Shown here: in pieces, positions 1-9,858 of the stretch
How positions within the stretch are numbered: position 1 is the first letter of the stretch
How the letters are laid out: each line of letters begins with the position of its first letter
DNA from: Sipunculus nudus
Lineage: Eukaryota; Annelida; Sipuncula; Golfingiida; Sipunculidae
Reading direction: 5' to 3'
Assembly (NCBI GenBank): GCA_026874595.1
Contig: CM049317.1
Coordinates: 64,314,118-64,378,117 of the forward strand
DNA: 64,000 bases
Made by a program: the position numbers and the translations under genes
Notes under the pieces: generated by a model
Seen by the model: the letters and a program-made list of their open reading frames with translations, nothing else
Told to the model about the DNA's origin: nothing
Database searches by the model: none

Positions 1-568
1 AAATAAAATATCCCAAAACAGGGAGTTCTTTTATTTCCTTTCACACAGATGTAAACATTTGTGTAACATTAATATCTAACAAGGCAAGTAAGATTCTTGT
101 GTACATAAGTATGATTTGGGTTCCCAATCTAATCAGTAATAAAATTGACACTGACCACTCCCAGCAAAATGCAATTAGGCAACTGCACATAAAACTAACT
201 TTTGGCTTTCTTGAAGATGGATACCTAGCAGCAAATATTTCCAGTCAGTGTTCAGAGTGTGACATTGCATAACCTTACCAGCATTTAGAGCTCAGTTTAA
301 AACCAGAGTTTCTTCAAGATGGAGCTCATGCAAGCATAGGCAAAAGATGCACATATACTCTCAGTTAATTTTAAGATTCCTTTAAATGCACATTCATCTG
401 CTTCTAAACTGTGTATAAAACATGAACAAATAAGAAAATGGCCAGATTCAGTAAATTTAGATGATTATTTTGGACTGGCACTTTGAAGGACTGATAGTGT
501 AACAGAGAGCAAGTATCATTTTATAATAGTGATTTTTGTTCTGATATTTATGCAGGTATAAAACTCAC
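1..568. other. INO80D intron, no feature seen
   Basis: AT-rich sequence between the 569-746 exon and the left edge. No splice-bounded open frame resembling the INO80D C-terminus was seen. Confidence 0.5.
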
Positions 569-746
569 CTTTTTCCTGTTCATCAGCTGAAGGTAATGGG
601 GATGATGATGTTTTACTCGTCTTGTTATTTTTTCTCTGATTCTTCTTTTTCTTGCCTTTCTTTGGCGGCCGAGTCATTGCCGAGGGCTTTGTCTTTTTCC
701 TGGGTTTGCGTGGTTTACCCTCCAATAGGAGCTTGTTGTAGTTGTC
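569..746 (-). CDS. INO80D: INO80D basic-tail exon
   Basis: A 178-nt exon from TTTACAG| to |GTGAGT. It starts DNYNKLLLEGKPRKPRKKTK, then PSAMTRPPKKGKKKKNQRK and a Ser/Pro patch (SSSPLPSADEQEK). The KPRKKTKP-A-T core is shared with vertebrate INO80D just after its Cys/His module. The run of Lys/Arg looks like a nuclear localisation or DNA-contact tail (inference). It ends in phase 1; the remaining C-terminal exons should lie beyond the left edge. Confidence 0.88.
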
Positions 747-1832
747 CTGTAAACATTAACCCATCAACATAACCACGTATTCATATTTAGATGTGCTAAC
801 TCAACCAGACCACCCCCTAGTAATGTCATACAGACGTAACTACACCTGATTACAATAATTTTCTGTCCCCTTCAATGGCAAGGAAAACAAATACTTTCCA
901 ACAAAAGTGGAGTATAGTAGCTCTGCCTAAGACTGGCTGCCTTACAGATGGTCTATCCTTATTTTACCTGTTCCCACACTCAGCTTTCTTGATGATTCCA
1001 TCAGCATGCACAAATTTTACATGTATTTTTTAAAAATTCATACAGTATAACACAACATCATAGGAAAAGTTAAGTAAGGGTAAACCAAGTGTGCGACAGG
1101 TCACTATTACCGCACTTTAACCCAGAACCACTAAGTGAATTAGCTTTTAAATATCAAAGAACTTGCAGCAGGCAACTGCTTACTCAATAATTAATCAGAC
1201 CAGGGTGGTATGTGACCAATATGTTACATCCCAGGTCCACCTCCTAATAGTAGAATAAGAAAAATATGAAGAACCCTTCTGGTAGCTTAATTATCTAATA
1301 GCTATTAGTCACGTAAATTTGGAAGACTCTTGACTTATACAAAGAAAACAAACATACTGGCTGCATATTAAGTAAACATGATTCCTTGAACCTTTTACGA
1401 AAATAAGGCAGAAAATGCCAATCACGCTGTTCATTTTGCTTACATCCATGTGTTTGTAAGATTTGAGGGCCTGCCAAAACAATCCAAACACATTTAACAA
1501 GGACATCTCATGGCCAGTCAGACAAATCAGAGATTTTTAAAAGGGATCTTTCAGCTTCTTCTCATACGCAGACAACCACCTTAGGTTACATGTTTATTTC
1601 CCCTTGTCAGCATTGCTTTGTTTACAGTTATACTTACAGCCTGCAGATAAACAAGCTCATGCATCCATCACAGTGGCTTTATAAGAACTTTTCTTAACAG
1701 TAATTGCCTAGTATTCATTAACATGTAACCAGAATAACAAGAAATTGCATATATTGCATAGGAAAATAAGTGAACAGCTGGCTTTAATTCAACATAAACA
1801 AGGAAATACCATTTATTGTATATTTCACTTAC
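747..1832. other. INO80D intron, no feature seen
   Basis: AT-rich intron bounded by GCA|GTAAGT and TTTACAG|. No repeats, exons or RNA genes recognised. Confidence 0.6.
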
Positions 1833-1966
1833 TGCTTTGGCAGCATGTTCTGGACACAAGGGAAGCTCATGTTTAATGTCAAACACAGGAACACAACACT
1901 GTGTGTTGTCTGAAAATTTAGCCGTGCAGTAGTCAAATATCTGTTGGTCCACATTATAAGTTATAT
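1833..1966 (-). CDS. INO80D: INO80D second half of the Cys/His module
   Basis: A 134-nt exon following the AT-AC intron. It encodes ITYNVDQQIFDYC then TAKFSDNTQCCVPVFDIKH and LCPEHAAKA, nearly residue for residue the vertebrate SCTAKFADGQQCSVPVFDI...LCEEHAKK. Three Cys and a terminal Cys-x2-His complete the second zinc-binding-like unit. The donor GCA|GTAAGT closes it in phase 0. This is the best-conserved exon in the window and the firmest basis for calling INO80D. Confidence 0.92.
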
Positions 1967-2476
1967 GTGAGTACAGTTAAGGAAGTAAATGAGCAGACAT
2001 TTAAACATTTATAAAACAAGGTACTTTGGGTCATGACACATAGCTAACAAGCACGACCTGTAACTTCATGGTCTAAAAATTTAATCTGCTATTTTTGAAA
2101 TGTGTTTGCCAAATTTCATCAAATACAGAGGGTTACTGATTGAAGCACACCAATTTGGGTCCATGGCCTAAATGTGATTACAGAGCAAATACTGTGACAT
2201 GACTGTTATTTTCAGTTCAAAAATAAATATATAACTTCATAAAAAAAAATAAAGTTACAAGTGGCAACACTGGTTTCTAAATTATCAACAATCTACCCAT
2301 GATTTATTGGTAAACATGTGCTTAAAATTTTAGTTAAACAGACAGTGTGTAGTGAAAATTCACACCAGTTACTTAGTCATATGTTTTGTGACTTTGGACC
2401 CCGTCTTGTTCACATTTAGCAAGCTTTCAACTTCGAGAATATTATATGATTATATGACTTAATATATAAAGGATAT
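1967..2476 (-). other. INO80D: U12-type AT-AC intron of INO80D (510 bp)
   Basis: The intron starts |ATATCCTTT, the exact minor-spliceosome AT-AC donor consensus. It carries TTCCTTAAC (1984-1976), the exact U12 branch-point consensus, and ends CTCAC| ten bases after the branch adenosine. Splicing at these sites joins C|AT into a His codon and gives HCLLHITYNVDQQIFDYC, which aligns without a gap to vertebrate HCFQHILLNHSQQLFSSC. U2-type alternatives either shift frame or need donors that are absent. Confidence 0.88.
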
Positions 2477-2580
2477 GTAGCAGGCAGTGTTTAGCGAAGG
2501 GTAGGGCTTGTCGTCCACATTCTGCATCGTCTACTTTGTGCAAGCAGGTCGATTCTGTTGCCTTGTTGTGACATTTCCTT
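2477..2580 (-). CDS. INO80D: INO80D first half of the Cys/His module
   Basis: A 104-nt exon starting after CTGTAACAG|. It encodes STCLHKVDDAECGRQALPFA then KHCLLH, the counterpart of vertebrate ACSGTVKGEQCANKALPFTRHCFQH. Cys, Cys, His and Cys residues are spaced as in the potential zinc-binding module shared by INO80D and KANSL2. The exon ends inside the His codon (phase 1) at an ATATCCTTT donor, not GT. No GT or GC donor in the correct phase exists nearby; see the AT-AC intron entry. Confidence 0.85.
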
Positions 2581-2595
2581 CTGTTACAGAAAAAA

Positions 2596-3131
2596 AAGGA
2601 AACTGAAATTATATGAATGAAATGGAACAGTGATGCATGCACATTGTTGCATTTTGAAATAAATGAAGCTTAAATAACATTAAGAACATTAAACTTTTAA
2701 GATTGTGTGCTCATGTTTATGATTTCATATAAGAGTATATAATCCTGTTTGTAGTTAAGAGTATGGTGAGAAAAGGAAATATAACCCATGTTAAACTGTG
2801 AAATATTAATCCTGTTCATGTGAATCCAATCACCGTACATAACTAGAATACAGGTAAGTCAACAAGGAAACTGAAATTATATGAATGAAATGGAACAGTG
2901 ATGCATGCTCATTGTTGCATTTTGAAATAAATGAAGCTTAAATAACATTAAGAACATTAAACTTTTAAGATTGTGTGCTCATGTTTATGATTTCATATAA
3001 GAGTATATAATCCTGTTTGTAGTTAAGAGTATGGTGAGAAAGGGAAATATAACCCATGTTAAACTGTGAAATATTAATCCTGTTCATGTGAATCCAATCA
3101 CCGTACATAACTAGAATACGGGTAAGTCAAC
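2596..3131. repeat. Two-copy tandem duplication, 268-bp unit
   Basis: The stretch beginning AAGGAAACTGAAATTATATG near 2596 recurs at 2864 with only a few differences and ends at about 3131. It sits in the INO80D intron just upstream (in transcript sense) of the 2580-2477 exon. The near identity implies a recent duplication. Confidence 0.9.
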
Positions 3132-3139
3132 AAGCGACT

Positions 3140-3717
3140 ACGTGTAGCCGTAGAAACCAGAGTGGGACGGGTGAAGTGAGGCATGGATTGAGTTGCAAGG
3201 GGAAATACAGAGAGGTGTGTTGCATATTAGCATGGATGTCTGCAGCCGAAATGTGTATGAAGGTGGCGCCACCTGCCAAAAAATCCAGAAAGTTATCCAA
3301 GTTGTATACAATTGTAAAATTTTAGGCAGATAAGTCAAACCACTGCTGAGATATGAGTGATTATATCCCAAGGCAGATGAACAGATGGACGCTGTGCAAA
3401 AATGGTTGCAGGTGGCGCCACCATTTTCTATGTATGTTATAAAGCTATCCAAGGGCCACATTTGTGCAAAATTTTTTTCCTGATTGGTCAAATGAGTCCG
3501 AAGAAATGTGGGTTAATGTGTCAAAACAGACAAACAGATGGACGCACTGGAGAGAGGAAAGGTTAGAGGTTAATGCAAAATATTTTGGCACAAGTTCACA
3601 TGTGACCCAATAATCATGCAAAGTTTCGGAAAAATCTGTCCAGTGGTCTCAGAGTTCCATTCCAGAAACGAACGCGGCGACAGCGGGGGAACCCAGTCAA
3701 AAACATAGTAAACTTAC
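3140..3717. repeat. Degenerate dispersed repeat with GGTGGCGCCACC motifs
   Basis: Intronic sequence with two palindromic GGTGGCGCCACC motifs (near 3264 and 3411), each in the setting 'ATGAACAGATGGACGC ... GGTGGCGCCACC'. The same repeat family builds the tandem block at 4,790-5,885. No coding potential was recognised. Confidence 0.6.
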
Positions 3718-3930
3718 CCGATTTTGCGAGTCTGATTGTGTATTTAACTAACCTGATTTTGTGTGAGCCTGACTGTATCCAAATAAGAACTTACATGATT
3801 TTGTGTGAGCCTGATTGTATATAATTATGAACTAACCTGATTTTGCAAGTGTGATTGTGTATAACTAACCTGATTTTGCTAGTGTGATTGTGTATAACTA
3901 ACCTGATTTTGTGTGAGCCTGATTGCTCCC
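3718..3930 (-). repeat. Minisatellite repeating the exon end and 5' splice site
   Basis: About six imperfect tandem units of 33-42 bp on the minus strand. Each ends in AAAATCAG (or ATCAT, ATCGG) followed by GTTAGTT or GTAAGTT. Every unit therefore carries both the last exon bases and a plausible 5' splice donor. Predicted exon ends are 3903, 3870, 3837, 3795, 3753 and 3718. Spacings are 33, 33, 42, 42 and 35 nt. The first four preserve frame; an in-frame stop (ATG TAA) follows the fourth, so the last two would give truncated products. Confidence 0.8.
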
Positions 3931-4130
3931 TGAGTGATGCCAGGACCCGTGCAGTGACAGCAGCATCTCGCAGCGCTGCCGCTAAAAGCAAGCGACCCTG
4001 AGCGTAATCACAACCCTTCTTGCAGTGCCTCATACCCTGAGCTGTCACTATCTGCAACAGCTGCTGACGACACCTGGCCTTCTGCAGTGCCAGCCGCTGG
4101 CATCGTGATTTTTGCAGGGCAGGTTCTAAT
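3903..4130 (-). CDS. INO80D: INO80D coiled/basic helical exon
   Basis: The exon starts after GACTACAG| and is open for 228 nt in phase. It encodes an Arg/Gln/Leu-rich, probably helical stretch beginning LEPALQKSRCQRLALQKARC, the counterpart of vertebrate LERAESRQKKCRHTFRKALLQ. The proximal donor CAG|GTTAGT at 3903 joins in phase to the Cys/His exon. Three further donors with the same phase lie 33, 66 and 108 nt downstream in a minisatellite (exon ends 3870, 3837, 3795). Using them would add 11, 22 or 36 codons without breaking the frame. The most proximal donor is the conservative choice. Confidence 0.7.
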
Positions 4131-4459
4131 CTGTAGTCATAAATCATACTTCCTTAACAAGAGCCCCTCAAGAGAGCATAATAAACCTGTTGTATTATCT
4201 TGCAACCTTTGACCTCATTGAATATTCATAGATTTTGCTGAGAACTGAACTCCAGTGAGTTACTTTACATACTGATTTCATCAAACCCATCAAATTCCTA
4301 CTTTATCATTTTACTTTGTTTACTGTTCAATAATCATATAACTTACATGAAAATTAATGAGCATAGTCTATCTAAATCTAGGAAAGATTAAAAATACCTA
4401 TGCTGAAATCTGGGAACATACTAAGGCTGATTAAATAAATATATCCATCAAATACTTAC

Positions 4460-4495
4460 ATATAAAGTCCTTGCTCAAAATAAAGATAGATTAAA
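4460..4495 (-). CDS. INO80D: INO80D 36-nt microexon
   Basis: A candidate microexon with a pyrimidine tract and acceptor (TTTTTCTTTTAAGAG|) and a strong donor (|GTAAGTATT). It starts and ends in phase 2, so it fits between its neighbours, and skipping it would remove exactly 12 codons. The coded segment LIYLYFEQGLYI falls where vertebrate INO80D has a TQLCTYFQQKYKHLCR-like helix, which supports it being real. No other part of the 430-bp interval between the flanking exons could code for this conserved helix. Confidence 0.6.
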
Positions 4496-4559
4496 CTCTT
4501 AAAAGAAAAACAGTCCATTGTTGAACTTAGCACACTTGGCAATTTACACAGAAACTCAC

Positions 4560-4662
4560 TCATCACAGGACAGCTCTTCACTAGAGGAGGAACGAAACCA
4601 CTCTTGTTGCCATGGCACCCCATTATCTATGTCACTATCACTGTCATCAGAGCTGTCAATGC
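4560..4662 (-). CDS. INO80D: INO80D acidic exon
   Basis: A 103-nt exon bounded by TTGCAG| and |GTGAGT. It starts by completing a Gly codon from the previous exon and reads IDSSDDSDSDIDNG, then VPWQQEWFRSSSSEELSCD. The acidic Ser/Asp stretch followed by an aromatic PWQQEW segment occupies the position of the vertebrate sequence GLDWSEESGEEPEDSE...PYQVAW. It ends in phase 2. The Ser/Asp runs look like casein-kinase-2-type phosphorylation sites; that is an inference. Confidence 0.72.
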
Positions 4663-4789
4663 CTGCAATAAAGTTTTAAAACAAAGGTACATGAGAGGTA
4701 ACATTTAACACTAGAATTTCTTGGCACTGCAGGTGCAATAGTATCCCTAGACAATTAACCCACCTCTCTTTAAGGCCCCCATCTTCAGC

Positions 4790-5885
4790 AGCATTTATTG
4801 ACACTTGGCAAGCTATCATGGTTTCTTCCATCTATCAACTTTGAGAAAAAACAAAAGAGCAGGTGGCTCCACCTGTCTGGTCTACAACAAAGCATTCCAA
4901 GACAGATAAACATGCCAAAATATCAGGCTGATACATCCATCCACTCCTCAGATATGAATGATTTTACCCAAAGCAAATAGATGGATGGACGCCACCCAAA
5001 GACAACTGCAGATGGCGACACCAGTCTTTATTAAAAGTGGAAGTATCCAAGATCCGTGGACATGCCCAATTTCAGGTCAATACAGCGAATCACTTCTGAG
5101 AAAAGGGCATTTAATTATTCTATGAAAACGGGGAGGTAGATGGCTCCACCTGTCTGGTCTAAGAGAAACTCTCCAAGATGTATGTACAAGCCAAACTTCA
5201 GACCAATAAATTGAATTACTCCTGAGATGTAATCAATTTTCACCTACAGCATATGTACAGATGGACACCAAATGAAAACAATTGCAGATTGAGCCGCCAG
5301 TCTTGAATACAAGATGGAGACCTGTATCCAAGATCTATTGAGGCACAAAATTTCATGCCAATATGGTGAATCACTCTTAAGAAAAGGGGATTAATTTAAA
5401 CTTTGATAATGGAGAGGTATGTGGCACCACCTGTCTGCTTTACAAGAAAAACTCCCTAAGAAGGATGTACATGCAAAATTTCATACCAACACACTGAATG
5501 ACTCCTGAGGTAAGAGCAATTGTCACCTAAAGCAAAAGTAAGGATGGACGCCACACGAAAATGATTGCAGATGGCACCAGCAGTCTTGAATGTATGAGAT
5601 GGGGCTACCGGTATCTAAGATCTATAGAAAAGCACAATTTCAGGCCAATACTGAAATCATTCCCTAGAAAAGGGAATTAATTTATACTTTGAAAATGGTA
5701 AAGTAAGTGGCGCCATCTGTCTGCTTTACAAGAAAAACTCTCCAAGATGGATGTACATGCCAAATTTCAAACCAATACATTGAACCACTTCAGAGATATG
5801 AGCAGTTTTCACCTAAAGCACACGTACAGATGGATGCCACACAAAACAAGGGACCTATGGGTCACTGTGCTCAGCTGACGTTAAC
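4790..5885 (-). repeat. Tandem ~283-bp repeat block with a terminal cap
   Basis: About four degenerate units with a period near 283 bp, marked by 'ACAGATGGACGCCA' variants near 4979, 5262, 5543 and 5829 and by GTGGCNCCACCTGTCTG boxes. The right end carries, on the minus strand, the terminal module CAGCTGAGC...GTGACCCATAGGTCCCT. That module is shared with otherwise unrelated repeats ending near 18,232, 50,155 and 52,893. This is a non-autonomous element lying in the INO80D intron. Confidence 0.7.
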
Positions 5886-7029
5886 CTTGAAGGTAAAAAT
5901 CTAAAATAATATTTAATGGAGATAAAGTGTAAGAGGAAGAGGTAATAAAGGCCATGGTTGGTTTATATGTTTGGTTTGTATTGATGAACAAGAAATTGTT
6001 GCATAAAATATTTTGTGACCTGACCATGTGTTTCCTAATATTGAAACTAAAGAATGTGAGCAGTTTGTGAACAAATGATCTGTACTATTTACATGATCAT
6101 TAGTTGGTTTTTCGATTAACTGTTGACATTTCAGTAGTTTACACATTTGTTCAATTGAATCTATTTTTTTGCATAATATATATTTTTAATTATACATGTA
6201 TTTTTTTTATGAAATGTATACAGCTGAAATATAGCTAATTAACAACATAAAACAGGGCAAACAAAGCCTGATCTCAAATTCTGCTGAGGCAGGAAAATAA
6301 TGAACAAATGTTTGTATTAAATCATCATTTTTTTATCACATCAATTATTTTCTAATTTAAGTTTATATTTCTATACATTTCCAATTTAACATATATATCT
6401 GAATATAAAAGTTGATTCATAATTCTCAATTGCATCATCATAAATCTCAATCTTGTCAGATAACACCACATCATGCATACAAATGTTTATTTATTTTTTA
6501 CCACAAAAATATATCTTTTAAATCTGCAAAACAATAAATATCTAAAAATAATACTTGATTTAGATTTCACAATTTTTAATTGTGTCTTTATTTATCCATA
6601 ATGTGCTTCATATTTTATAATAATTTAAGCATACTGATGGGTTCATTTATATTTGTTAAAATCATTTAAAAGAAAATTGATTTCTTTAAAAATGCTACAT
6701 TACACAACACTGCATCTTCTCGATTACACCTTGAATTAATTTTTCAAGGAAAGTTTTTGCATATCGGAGTGGAAAGAGCATTACAATTAAGGAGATACAG
6801 TGAAAACAATAACAATTACTGCATAACACTTGGTGGGCTGGGTTTGCAGGGGGGGGGGGTGATTGGGGTGGTGATATGAGAATAACTGTACACCTGTCAC
6901 AGCAGGGGATCTCCCCCAGTGACTGTAACAAATCAGAAACCCTGGCATAGCTGACTTCCAGTGACCTGGAGTGGGACCCTGCTTCTGTAATCAAAGCAAG
7001 TGACTACAGAAAAAAAAATCAATAACTAG
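5886..7029. other. INO80D intron, AT-rich
   Basis: Very AT-rich intron sequence with many poly-A/T runs and an 11-base G run (6849-6859). No coding or RNA gene seen. Confidence 0.6.
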
Positions 7030-7740
7030 CTTAATTTTCAAGCTTTTATTTTCAAATTTCAGATTTAGACAAACTAAATATTTATGTTTACATGCTGTGA
7101 AAATTAAATCAATGGTGCTTACAGGAAAAAAACGTGCCATGGTCAAAGTTGGGCAAAATTTATGGTACTGATTTTTTTTTGCTAATAACTTAAAAAATTT
7201 ACAAAATTCAGATCTAATTTTGGGTAAACAATTGAATCTTAATTAAACATAGTTATATACTTGATAAAATAGACTCTAGTTTCAAAATTTTTCATGTTAA
7301 GTGAGTTATTATTTTTCCTTTTTTTTTTACAAAGTCCATTATGTTTGGGCCCATAACTTTTTTAAATTAAATAATACTGACTTAATTTCTGGCATGTACA
7401 TAGGAACTATATAGAGGAATATTTATGGTAAATATGAAGAAAACCAGATGAGTGGTTTTGATATTAGGCAGTCCTGAAGTGTGAAAATAGATTTCTAATA
7501 AAAAATGGAGGTTTTCCTTAATATCTCAAAGGAACGAAGTCCTATTGACCCAATTTTTGGCATGGTAGGAGATTTTGGGAACATCTAACTGTATGCCAAA
7601 TTTCAGATTCGTAGGTCCAATGGTGTCGAAACGTGCCAGTCTTACGGATGGACAGACGGACGGACAGACAGACGGACGGACGACGGACAATGGACCACGA
7701 CTATAGCTCAGATGACTTATAGTCAGCGGAGCTGAAAACA
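7030..7740 (-). mobile_element. Palindrome-headed dispersed repeat, copy 1
   Basis: Minus-strand copy of a family also present at about 14,880-15,545, 47,525-48,215 and 48,310-48,900. In element orientation it starts with a 31-nt near palindrome whose arms are TAGCTCAG and CTGAGCTA (7704-7734 here, somewhat decayed). A GGAC/GACG microsatellite follows, then about 600 bp of AT-rich conserved body. No open frame or transposase seen, so it is presumably non-autonomous. Confidence 0.75.
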
Positions 7741-8234
7741 GGAAAATATATGTGGGCCTAAATGCTGGAAAGTATAAGAAGTTACAGACCATTTTAAACG
7801 GAAAATATAAGAAGCTGGTGGATTACCACCTGTAAAATATTTCATTTTTGTGTTATTTTGGGAACTACTTATCAGCTACTAATGTAGAAAATAATCCTTT
7901 TCAAAAGGATTGGTACAAAATGAAAAATGCCTTTGCTTGCACGTGTTTGCCTGTCTGAGACAGGCAGAACTTTAGGCATCATTACAACCCTTGACGCTGA
8001 TAAGTGTGGCCATCCAAGGAAGCTTCTTGCAGTAAATGTGATGCGACTCCATGAATAAGAAAATCAATCACCACATCAGGTCAGTAGCCCGACATTCTTT
8101 GATATATATAATAACCTGAGCCAAATTTTCACCATCATTGACCCCTCCCCACCCTCTTTACATGAAATTAAAATATAAAATTATGAGAAAATTAGGTGCA
8201 TTTGGGGGGTTGAAATATGACACCAGTGGCTTAC
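7741..8234. other. INO80D intron, no feature seen
   Basis: Intron sequence between the repeat copy and the donor of the large exon. Nothing recognised. Confidence 0.5.
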
Positions 8235-9309
8235 CTGATCGGATTAAGTCTTTCATGTATTTCCTTTTACGTCCAAGGCACTTGTACAATTTCCTACCCA
8301 TTTCACATTGAGGTTCATTGTCTGGTATGCTATCATTTTGTGTTTCTTTGTGCCTTGTGCGGACTTTGATTGAGGTAATAGTTAGTGGTGACTGTGGTCC
8401 CCTGATCTGTCTGAATGCTTTCAAACTCTCCTCTTCCAGCTTTTTCGCAGGTTCCTTTTGTTCTGATTTTGAGCTGTGTGAACTCTGTTTCTGTGAATGT
8501 CTGTGTGTATTTTTACCAGAGTCTTTCACAGGAGCTGTAGGTTGTGCAGTCGGAGGAGGCCCCTGTTGGAATGCCACAGGCTTTGCTGATGCAGGAGGGA
8601 AACCCCCCAAATTTGCATATGCAAATGAGGGTGGCAGTGTCGCAGGTGAGATCAGTGGAGCAGGAGGGGGTAATACCGGAGCTGGAGGACCAGGGACTGA
8701 AGCAGGTAAAGCGGTGAAATTGGTTGGCAAACACGCCCCTGGCAGGCTGTTAAATACCCCCATTGGGGCAGGGGTAGGGGTGGGTATCGTCTTAACCGAT
8801 GTTGAGAGTTTTGAACTGGCCTGAGCTTTCTTCTGCTTGTCCCTAATACGACTTTGAGAAATTTTATTTTCCAGTTTATTCAAGGTCTCTGCTGTTGATA
8901 TTTTTCCATCATTGTTTGTAAGAGGGAGAGTTGTTTGAGCTTTCACTTGAGGTTGTTGGCCCAGCTTCCCTGCAAGAGCTGGGTATAGTTTTGCGATTGT
9001 GCTTTGACCTGAAGACTGCGAAGTCCTTTGCGTTGGTTTTCGCAAGGTAGAACGCCCAAGACCAGTCAACTGTGCAATAGTTTTACTTCTTCCTGGTTTT
9101 CGTTCTTTCGGTGGATCCTTCAAACCTTCATCATGGAAAGCATACGGATCTTTGACTGGGCCGATCCCATCACCAACCCCTGGGTGGCCAATTCCTTGTG
9201 ATGGAACTAGACCGAATTTGCTGCGAAGACGCTCATCAAGAGCCATCCTGCTTTCCAACATGCTGTCACATTGACACAGAGGTATCCCAGCAGTCTCCAC
9301 TAGGAGCAT
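8235..9309 (-). CDS. INO80D: INO80D large internal exon (disordered linker)
   Basis: This is the largest INO80D exon here. It encodes a low-complexity linker. A short conserved motif, DPYAFHDEG (vertebrate form DPFAFNEED), is followed by a basic helix-like stretch (TLNKLENKISQSRIRDKQKK). Then come a Pro/Ala-rich part (PGPPAPVLPPPAPLISPA) and a Ser/His/Lys-rich part (HRHSQKQSSHSSKSEQK). The donor CAG|GTAAG puts the exon end at 8235 in phase 1, joining cleanly to the next exon. The 5' limit is unclear. The only strong acceptor (GCAG before 9330) is followed by stops in all three frames, so the reading frame must open at an internal acceptor or at an internal ATG (9309 or 9261). The N-terminal Cys/His module expected upstream was not located. 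Confidence 0.75.
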
Positions 9310-9463
9310 CAGGTGACCCGGTCACATACCCTGCAAAAATAAGTCACGCTGTCAGTACGTTATACACAGATTATTGTTCTTTTAAGCTAAAATTCCATAA
9401 AAACAAAAAGATGGAATGCAGAATGAGGCATGCAGAACGTGGAACTTGCATTTAGATATTTTG

Positions 9464-9465
<2 letters not shown>

Positions 9466-9521
<56 letters not shown>
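9466..9521. repeat. (AT)n microsatellite
   Basis: Uninterrupted alternating TA of about 55 bp. Confidence 0.95.
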
Positions 9522-9525
<4 letters not shown>

Positions 9526-9858
9526 TACCATCACAGCCACATACAACTTTTAAAGCAAAAAGAGTCTTTCTGGAAGCATTTTATTAGATATATCAAATAA
9601 CTGACATACCTGTCAAAACATGAACATCCAAGTGCCAGAAGCAGAGACGCAAGTTCCAGAAGTAATTAAATTTAAAAAATCACTTTTTTTAGGATGTGAA
9701 TTTCAATTATTTACACAAAAATGGTATAATTTTACTTTTTATATAAACACAAATTATAAACACAAATTGTGTTATATATGAAGGGACACAGCATACAGAG
9801 AGGTATCATCTGAAGTAAAACTACTGTATTTATACAACTTATTGATTCAAAGGGAAAA

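Larger units (their letters stand above)
569..9309 (-). other. INO80D: INO80D gene, partial (seven coding exons)
   Basis: INO80D is a metazoan-specific subunit of the nuclear INO80 ATP-dependent chromatin-remodelling complex. Exons, in transcript order, are 9309-8235 (5' limit uncertain), 4662-4560, 4495-4460, 4130-3903, 2580-2477, 1966-1833 and 746-569. Splice phases run 1, 2, 2, 2, 1 (AT-AC intron), 0, 1 and agree at every junction. The strongest family evidence is the Cys/His module (ALPFAKHCLLH, then YCTAKFSDNTQCCVPVFDI, then LCPEHA) followed by the basic stretch KPRKPRKKTKPSAMTRPPKK; this order matches vertebrate INO80D rather than the related KANSL2. Vertebrate INO80D has an N-terminal zinc module before, and a long acidic/Ser-rich region after, the part seen here. 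The former was not found and the latter should lie left of base 1. Identification was from memory of the orthologue, not a search. Confidence 0.88.

Noticed and set aside
2442-2600. GT-AG splicing of the Cys/His exon using AAGTCATA as donor
   Set aside because: Poor donor match, wrong phase, and it adds residues not in the family; the AT-AC solution fits exactly.
4604-4612. TTGCCATGG in an INO80D exon as an RFX site
   Set aside because: Lies in coding sequence and matches only half of the X-box.
8318-8824. 168-codon Gly/Cys-rich frame on the plus strand
   Set aside because: Antisense shadow of the Pro/Ala/Ser-rich INO80D exon.
9613-9670. Possible INO80D exon with a Cys-x2-His-Leu pattern and ACAG|GTATGT donor
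   Set aside because: No acceptor with a pyrimidine tract upstream, and joining it to the next exon runs into stops in the matching phase.
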